Positions 57,747 through 64,000 of a stretch of 64,000 bases of DNA are shown piece by piece. The translations under genes were made by a program, and so were the position numbers. The notes under the pieces are model-generated. The model had not been told where the DNA came from. It saw only the letters and a program-made list of their open reading frames with translations, and ran no database searches. Source of the stretch: Phialocephala subalpina (Eukaryota > Ascomycota > Leotiomycetes > Helotiales > Mollisiaceae); contig FJOG01000015.1 in NCBI GenBank assembly GCA_900073065.1, positions 939,791 through 1,003,790 of the forward strand, in the 5' to 3' direction. The first letter of the stretch is position 1. Every line of letters begins with the position of its first letter.

Positions 57747-59953
57747 TTATGGAAGAGACAAGAAAAGATCCTTCATCTTAGGATAGTTTGGCGTTCCAAG
57801 ACCAGTGGCAGGATCCCAGCCCTCGACGGCGTGAAAGCCTTGCGTGCCACAGCCAAGGTTGGTGCCCTGAGTGACATCGTTCAAGACGTCGTCATTGCGG
57901 TACAAGACAGGGTTGACAAAACCAATTGGTCCCTTACCGACGGCAGCACGGTCTTGGTTCAAGAGAGTCAAGACAGAGGCGAAGAGAGGAGAGGCCAAAG
58001 AGGAGCCGTAGAAGTGGTAAAGGGTTGCGTCCAAGTAGGATGGGTAGTGAGCTCCGTTGGCAGACACATCTGGGTATGCACGACCGATTCGGTTGTAGAT
58101 ACCAGTGGTCGTGTTCACGTTGGCATTCAGCTCAGAGTAGTATGGGTAGGTGAGGTGCGCGCGGTGGAAGTAGGTCTGGACATGTCCATCTTGGTAGGTG
58201 GGGCGGGAGAAGTAGTTGCTGAAACCACCAGCTGACGAGAAGTTGACGGCAGAGCCACCCAAGTTGTCAGCCATGACAACTTCAGGGTCATAGACCGTGC
58301 CGTTTGGTGCAAGCTGGCTACCACCAACGGATGTGACGTATGGGCATCCAGATGGGTATTGAGGGTTGAAGATGGCCTGCTCGGGACCGAGACATCCTGA
58401 AGCAGAGCCGTCACCTGGGAAGGAAGCGACACCGTAATCTCCGGAAGCGAAGAGAATGGAGATACCTTGAAGACCAAGCTTCATGAACTCGTTACATTGA
58501 CGGCGGACATATGGTGCTGGCAGATCAGCCTCGGCTTGACCGTACGAGGCAGAGATGACTTGGGTGGGCTTGTAGACACCACATTGACGGGTTCCGTTGT
58601 AGCCACCTGAGACTTTGTGGGGGTAGACGGGATCAATCGATGGGTCATCACCAGTTTCGCCGTCTGATGTATAGTTGCAGTATGATCCGTCGAGTGCGTC
58701 GAGGAAGGTGTTGAATAGGTTGGTGGTGGCAACCTCTTGTGGCTCGTAGATGTCATCGTCGGTCTGGTAGAAGGTGACAGTTTGGGGGTAGATAAGAGAA
58801 GTTCTGTATCCTGTTAGTGTTCAAAGTTATTGTCCGTTATGAGGAGAGTTACTCACGCCATCTCAATGTCAATGTTGGCTTCACCAGAGTTCAAGTCGCT
58901 GGAGGCAGGCACAGAGTATGATGCGCCATCGATACTTGCATTGGTTGGGAAGGTGTTTTGTGGGACATACGAGGCGTACTTGGCGAAGAAAAGGTTGACA
59001 TCGGATTCGGAAAAGTAGGAGCCTTGCTGGTAGAGTCCAAGAGCATTGCCTGGTACAGCTGCAGGGTTTGCTGGAATGCCGTAGAGGGCTCGGATGCAAT
59101 CTGGAGTGATGTTCGTGCTGCAGTTCTGGAGAGCAGCTGGGAGAGCAGCTGCTGCCGCTGAGATAGCTTCGCTCTCTGCCGGAACGCTCACGTGGACAGG
59201 TGCCTTCACAGCGTGGCTTGCTCGCTTCTCGATGCTGCGCTTGACAGTACGCTTGACCACAGGCGTGAGTTTGATACCGGGGGTGATGTAATCAATGTGG
59301 GAGGCGAGGTGCTCAGGAACATGGTACCTGTGCTTGATTAGCTGGATGTCCCGGAGATTGAGGGTGATGGGTGCATACTTGTCAGCTCCAACACGAATCT
59401 TCGAGGTTAACTTGTGCTCATGCTCGTGGAACTCGGTCAAGAGCAATGCCTCAGCTTCCTCGACAGTGACGTCTGCTGCGATCCATCCCTTGTTCTCGTA
59501 GTGCATGATGCGAGAACCATGAATGCCGAAGTCCTTGAGCCAGTCCATGATTTTGGCGATCGTCTCCTCTTCTGGAGCGAAGGCATCGTGGACCTCTTGG
59601 GGAGTCCAGTGCTTGCCGTACTTGTCAGAGTCGGGGTCAGACCTATTTGGGTGATTGTCAGCGTGCGGAACTTCAATTGAATGGATATGAAGCAAATTTC
59701 GAGTTGGGTGAACCTGAATCTACAGAATTGATGTGGGCACTTACACTTCCATGAGGTAGTCATATCCCTTCTCCAAATTGGTCTGCGTCAGGCCGATTCG
59801 CATCGGAACAATCGCATCTTTCTCAATGCGCGCACCCTTCACCCAATCTCTGCTCGCAATGGCTCTCTCTTCATGAAGAACATGCTTCGTGGGAGCAGGA
59901 GCAGCATTGACAAGAGCCGCGATGGCAGCAACAACCGACAACTTGACGAACAT
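57747..59953 (-). CDS. secreted sedolisin (S53 serine-carboxyl peptidase, tripeptidyl-peptidase type)
   Basis: This is an acid-acting secreted peptidase, 683 residues with a pro-region. Exons 59745-59953, 58857-59642 and 57747-58803 join across introns of 102 and 53 bp. The signal peptide is MFVKLSVVAAIAALVNAAPA. The pro-kumamolisin domain (about residues 30-215) has YGKHWTPQEVHDAFAPEE and KGWIAADVTVEEAEALL. The catalytic domain has the Glu/Asp pair in SGEANIDIEMA, the oxyanion region LFASGDYGVASFPGDG, the serine loop GSSLASPLFASV and the calcium site DVTQGTNLGC ... GWDPATGLGTPN. A dibasic SIEKRAS before the mature domain fits Kex2-type processing. The start is ATG 59953; the frame extends two codons upstream to a GTG, which I do not use. 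Confidence 0.94.
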
Positions 59954-60152
59954 CTTCACGAACGAGTGTGAGGTTGACGAGGAAAGAAAGAGAAGACGCG
60001 GGGACGCGTTCTCATTTATTTTATTTTATCCTGGACCTCACAACAGCTTGAGCACGAAATGGGAAGCTGCATGTCGATCCGAGGTTAATCTACAGGGGTA
60101 GCTACTATGGGACGGCACTTGACCGGATGAGGCAGGCGATGTCCAGTTTAAC

Positions 60153-60187
60153 CAGGAACAAGCAGGAACAAGCAGGAACAAGCAGGA
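60153..60187. repeat. 10-bp tandem repeat, about 3.5 copies
   Basis: The unit AGGAACAAGC is repeated about three and a half times without interruption, in the upstream region of the sedolisin gene. Confidence 0.85.
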
Positions 60188-61187
60188 AACGGTTCAGGCA
60201 CCGTGCGATAAGTGGTGGAGATCCCAACACTGCGCAGGATGCAAATTTATCCTTGAACTTTGATCATTTATATATTTTATTCAACTGCCACAAGATCGAC
60301 TGAATGTTGCAGCCAAGCGACTGCCAAGCGACGCCCCTTTTTATTCGGTTCAGGTGCCGTTTCTTGTCTCACATTGGCATCTCTTGCTCCCGTGAGCTTA
60401 TCTTCACAGCGCGAAATAAAGTGGTACGGCGTGGAGACAAGAAGCTTCGACATCGTTACGCCACTTGATGCGGGGAAGGTGATAAGGAATACAACATCCC
60501 TGAGCTGCCTGAACGAGCCTAATTTCACGGATCTCTTCAGCCACGACCGGTTTGATAGGGTGCAGTGACGGATAGCAGTGGAGAGATATCCGAATAATTT
60601 ATATCCTCGAACGCCACATGATAGAGACAGGAAGGAGACGAAGAAGGAGAATTGCACCCGAGCCGTCAGGCCAATCCCGAAGCTTTGGTTGGGAAACGAT
60701 TCAAACAATACGAATCGAAGCGTCTTGGTCTCTAGAAGAAGCAGGAGCGAGTTTGACCCAGTACGCTGGGAATTGTTTGTGGATACAGTACATGCGGACG
60801 GTAAAATTTCCGACTCGAGTCCTTTACAACATTTCATTCCCAACGTTGACTGAAACCATATCGAGAAGTTTTGATGAGAGAGGTGCATCTCGGAATGTAA
60901 AATGTATCAAATGATCGTAAAGTTTTCGAACTGTCAAGAGTTGAGATCAGTGGTGTTGTGGAATACTAACAGAGTTTAGCGTCATCTCCACCGCCATTGG
61001 CGTTCAGTGTCTCAGACCCAATCAATCTCATCTCATCTCAACTACTCTCACAACTAATTTCTTCGAATCGCTACATATTCCGTCTCGAAATGAAAACAGT
61101 TCAAAACACCACGAAAAACAGAGGAGGCGATGATGTCAGCTTGAAAGTTGTCTCCTTCGTGAATCGTGACACGCGACCAGCGACCAG

Positions 61188-61210
61188 CCTCCAGCCTCCA
61201 GCCTCCAGGG
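61188..61210. repeat. 7-bp tandem repeat, about three copies
   Basis: The unit CCTCCAG is repeated three times, preceded by a duplicated GCGACCA-type sequence. It is intergenic. Confidence 0.7.
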
Positions 61211-61813
61211 CATCACTCAACAACGAACATCGCATCCGCACAGTCACCACTCAGCTCTGCAAAACCCATACACGCATCAAAGTCTTTTGGATCTCTTGCG
61301 ACGTTTCCTCATGGAGACTTTTCCGGCACATTTTGTTGGGGTGCCAAGTGGCAGTGCCAGAGGATCTGTCTGACTCAGTCCCATCACGACGGCACATTTT
61401 CTCATTGGTTCACTTATTCTCCATGGGGATTTGAACCTCTCAGCAAGCAGTGCCTCCAGCAAGTAACGAAGTACCTGCGGATCGAACCGAGAATGCGAAA
61501 AGGTTCCAGAAATGCGCCAGTTGAAGTTATCATCCTTCTACACATGATCAGACCACAGCGAGCCGCGATGAACCGACTGGAATTCACCGGAGGAAAAATG
61601 TCATACCATTTTTAGTCTCCGGGAGTAGTGCAAGATTTTGTCATTCAGTATTTGGACTGTTGTTTTCAATTCAAGGCTTGAGAGTTCTCCTTTTCAAAAG
61701 TACCAATTTCACGTGACCACGATCTGTTTCTCTCAGCAAGATCTTCATTTTCACGAATCCCGTTACCAAATTTCTTTCTACTTTCAATTGCAGCAACCAA
61801 AACATCATCCATC

Positions 61814-63249
61814 ATGGGTCTCAACATCATCGTCGTCGGAGCCGGCCTCGCCGGTCTCACAGCCGCCATCTCCCTCCGTCAAGCCGGCCACGAAGTCCGC
61901 GTAAGTTCTTTCCTTTTCCAAATAACAATTCGAACCCAACATAACAATCTTCCAGATCTTCGAGAAGTCCAAGTTCGCCGCAGAAGTCGGAGCAGCTCTT
62001 GGTCTGACACCTAATGGGGCTCAAGTCTTGAAGCCTCTCGGATTCTCCTTCGAGCGAGCTCGTGCTCGCTCAATCCGCATCTGGGACATCACCGATGGTG
62101 TGTCCCTGACGGTTTTGAATAGCATGGACCTCACCGAATCTGCCAAGAAATTTGGCCTTGAGACCTTCGCCGTCCATCGAGTAGACATGCACAATGAACT
62201 CCTTCGTCTTGCCTTAGAACCAGAAGGAGACTTGAAGCCCGTTGAACTCAAGCTCTCATCTCGCGTCGTTGATGGATCGGCTGAGGAAGGCTGGATCCAA
62301 CTCGAGGATGGTTCTAAGCATTTCGCTGATCTGATTGTTGGCGCTGATGGGATTCATTCCGTCATCAAGCCTATGGTTATTGGGAAAGATGCTGTGAAGC
62401 CGAAGAGTACTGGGTTGAGTGCATTCAGATTTTTGGTTCCGACTGAGAGGTTGACTTCAAACCCCGAATTCGACGCATTGATGAAGTGGAAGTCTCCTGG
62501 AGCGAGCACGCTCGCTGATCCTAAGGATCCGTGTCCAGAGCGCCACATGATGTGGTATGAATGCCAGGAGTAAGTTGCAACCCTCCTCCCCTTTATCTTT
62601 CAAGTACTAACAGAAGGGATTAGCGGACACGTCCAAAACTTTGTCGGCGTCCACCCCTCGTGCCCCATCCCCATCTCCGAAGACGGAACCCAAGACTTCA
62701 AATCCGCCATGCTAGAAGATTTCTCAACCTACCACCCGGACATCAAGAAAGTAATCTCAATCGCAGATAACGTTTCCTGCTGGCCCCTCAACATCCACGA
62801 CCCTCTCAAAACCTGGACCAAAGGAAAGATGGTCCTTATCGGCGACGCAGCGCACCCAATGCTCCCCTTCGGCGGCCAAGGCGCAAACCAAGCCATTGAA
62901 GATGCCGGTGCTCTCGGCTATCTTTTGACCGGCATCTCCTCGACCTCCACTCCCGATGAACTTGCGAGTCGACTTGCTGCCTTTGAGAAGGTGCGCATAA
63001 AGCGCGCTTCCCTCATCCAAACCCTGTCGAAAGTCAGAGTTGGGAAGGAGAAAGAGATTGAAGACGAGGTATGTATTTCTATGACGCGAGAGGGGTGGTG
63101 GATGTGTGCTGATGATGTTATAGGTGAAACAATTTGTTGATGAGGAGGCCGGGGGTAAGGCGCCGAGTACGTTTGCGGAGAGGACGGCGCATGCTTTTAG
63201 CCATAATGTGTTGAAGGAGAGTGGGAGGGTGTTGGAGGGTATGGCTTGA
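61814..63249 (+). CDS. FAD-dependent monooxygenase, salicylate-hydroxylase-like
   Basis: This is a class A flavoprotein hydroxylase of 423 residues. Four exons (61814-61900, 61956-62569, 62624-63068, 63124-63249) join in frame; introns are 55, 54 and 55 bp. The start MGLNIIVVGAGLAGLTAAIS is the FAD-binding fold, followed by FEKSKFAAEVGAALGLTPNG. The middle motif DLIVGADGIHSVIK is intact (D-G), and the second FAD motif VLIGDAAHPMLPFGGQGANQ is present. The nearest well-known relatives are salicylate and 6-hydroxynicotinate hydroxylases, but the aromatic substrate cannot be told from the sequence. It is divergent from the sedolisin gene, with 1.9 kb between them. Confidence 0.92.
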
Positions 63250-64000
63250 GGGTGCGAGGGGTTGGGGAAGAGGAAAAGGGAGGAGGAGTGAGGGGTGGGG
63301 TTTGATGATAGCGTGAGGGTAGGATTGGTTTAGAATGTGGAATTGAGTTACTCATCTCTGCTTTTCGAGTCGTGATTTCCATTTCCTATTTGTCCATCAA
63401 AAGAATGACGGCACAAGTATTGATTCTTCTTCAAGAATTGTTCCCGTTGAACTCAAGTCGAATGAATATTGGGTCCCCAAGTACAGTACCTGAGTACTAA
63501 GACCCTTTATAAATGCACAAGTCAACGTCAAAGCCTCAGTGGCGCCGCCAGCAGCAAATACTGAGCCAAATTCGGCGACAAGACTGAGAGCGACTGGTTC
63601 CCCTCTCCAGAATTGTGTTTGAAACAGCTCACACATCACAGCCTCTCAGATATCCTAAGAATTAACATTATATCATCAACTGGCCCTTCAACCAATTGAA
63701 AGTTTGCATTTCCGATTCAATGGAAAGGGGAAGGGGTAAAAAGGGGGCGAGTCATGCGAGACGTATAATAAATTGGCATCAAGCAAGTTGAAGATCTCTC
63801 CACAATCTTCTAATACGGTTGTTGGAATAGATATCACGTGTTTTAGGCTATATGCCTAGCGTGAGCATGCTCTCCATAAGAGAGCAGGCCTCGAGCTCTT
63901 AGACTCGACAAGACAATAAGAATGAACCAGCACTGTTTTTACAATACGACCTACCCTCCATCATAGACGCGTACGCTTAAGTGATACGTATCTCCGATTG
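63250..64000. other. end of window, no gene seen
   Basis: 3' flank of the flavoprotein monooxygenase and about 0.7 kb more. The single minus-strand frame at 63397-63639 has no recognisable feature. Confidence 0.5.

Larger units (their letters stand above)
59954..61813. other. long intergenic region with short repeats, no gene seen
   Basis: This is 1.9 kb between divergently transcribed genes (sedolisin and the flavoprotein monooxygenase). Several frames of about 100-200 codons on both strands have no signal peptide, domain or family composition I recognise. Two small tandem repeats are noted separately. Confidence 0.5.

Noticed and set aside
60277..60888. 203-codon minus-strand frame upstream of the sedolisin gene
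   Set aside because: It has no recognisable domain, leader or conserved composition, and opposing frames of similar length overlap it.
63830..63920. GC-containing palindromic patches that might be a tRNA
   Set aside because: No cloverleaf with A-box and B-box elements could be formed by eye.

Overview
The window looks like nuclear DNA of a filamentous ascomycete (Pezizomycotina). Genes lie on both strands, and their reading frames join across short GT...AG introns (mostly 45-155 bp). The gene families are typical of that group: 2EXR-domain proteins, sedolisin peptidase, cytochrome P450, FRE-type metalloreductase and separate fatty acid synthase alpha and beta subunits. I suspect Leotiomycetes, but that is an impression and not shown by the sequence. 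I rebuilt exon structures by hand from frame continuity, splice motifs and remembered family conservation, so splice sites are proposals.

Layout. 1-10 kb: the 3' part of SEC22, a decayed phosphoesterase/phospholipase C gene, an alpha/beta hydrolase, two related small secreted proteins and a P450. 10-24.9 kb is mostly housekeeping: a Dabb-domain protein, an 81-bp-arm hairpin, a fused aminodeoxychorismate synthase, VPS55, proteasome subunit alpha-6, a LOG-family protein, a CLPTM1-family membrane protein and a ferric/cupric reductase. VPS55 and the proteasome gene flank a perfect 250-bp tandem duplication. 25-36 kb is gene-poor and decaying: a small cysteine-tailed protein, a scrambled membrane-protein locus and a local family of five 2EXR genes, two of them broken. 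36.5-43.4 kb: a phenol-hydroxylase-like flavoprotein, a heavily broken acyltransferase and an old yellow enzyme. 44-57 kb: a head-to-head FAS beta / FAS alpha pair with all catalytic motifs I looked for. 57.7-63.2 kb: a secreted sedolisin and a salicylate-hydroxylase-like flavoprotein monooxygenase.

How the parts fit. The FAS pair forms one enzyme complex and shares a 960-bp promoter. Its N-terminus differs from my recollection of housekeeping fungal FAS, so a second, specialised FAS is possible. Nearby redox enzymes (two flavin hydroxylases and an ene-reductase) would suit a lipid- or aromatic-derived metabolite cluster, but no transporter, regulator or polyketide synthase is visible to confirm it.

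The most unusual signals are these: gene decay concentrated in the accessory blocks while housekeeping genes stay intact; the 250-bp duplication abutting a proteasome gene whose conserved first ~20 codons cannot be found; the long near-perfect hairpin at 11.03-11.21 kb; and the paired small cysteine-motif secreted proteins. I found no CRISPR array, rRNA or convincing tRNA gene.
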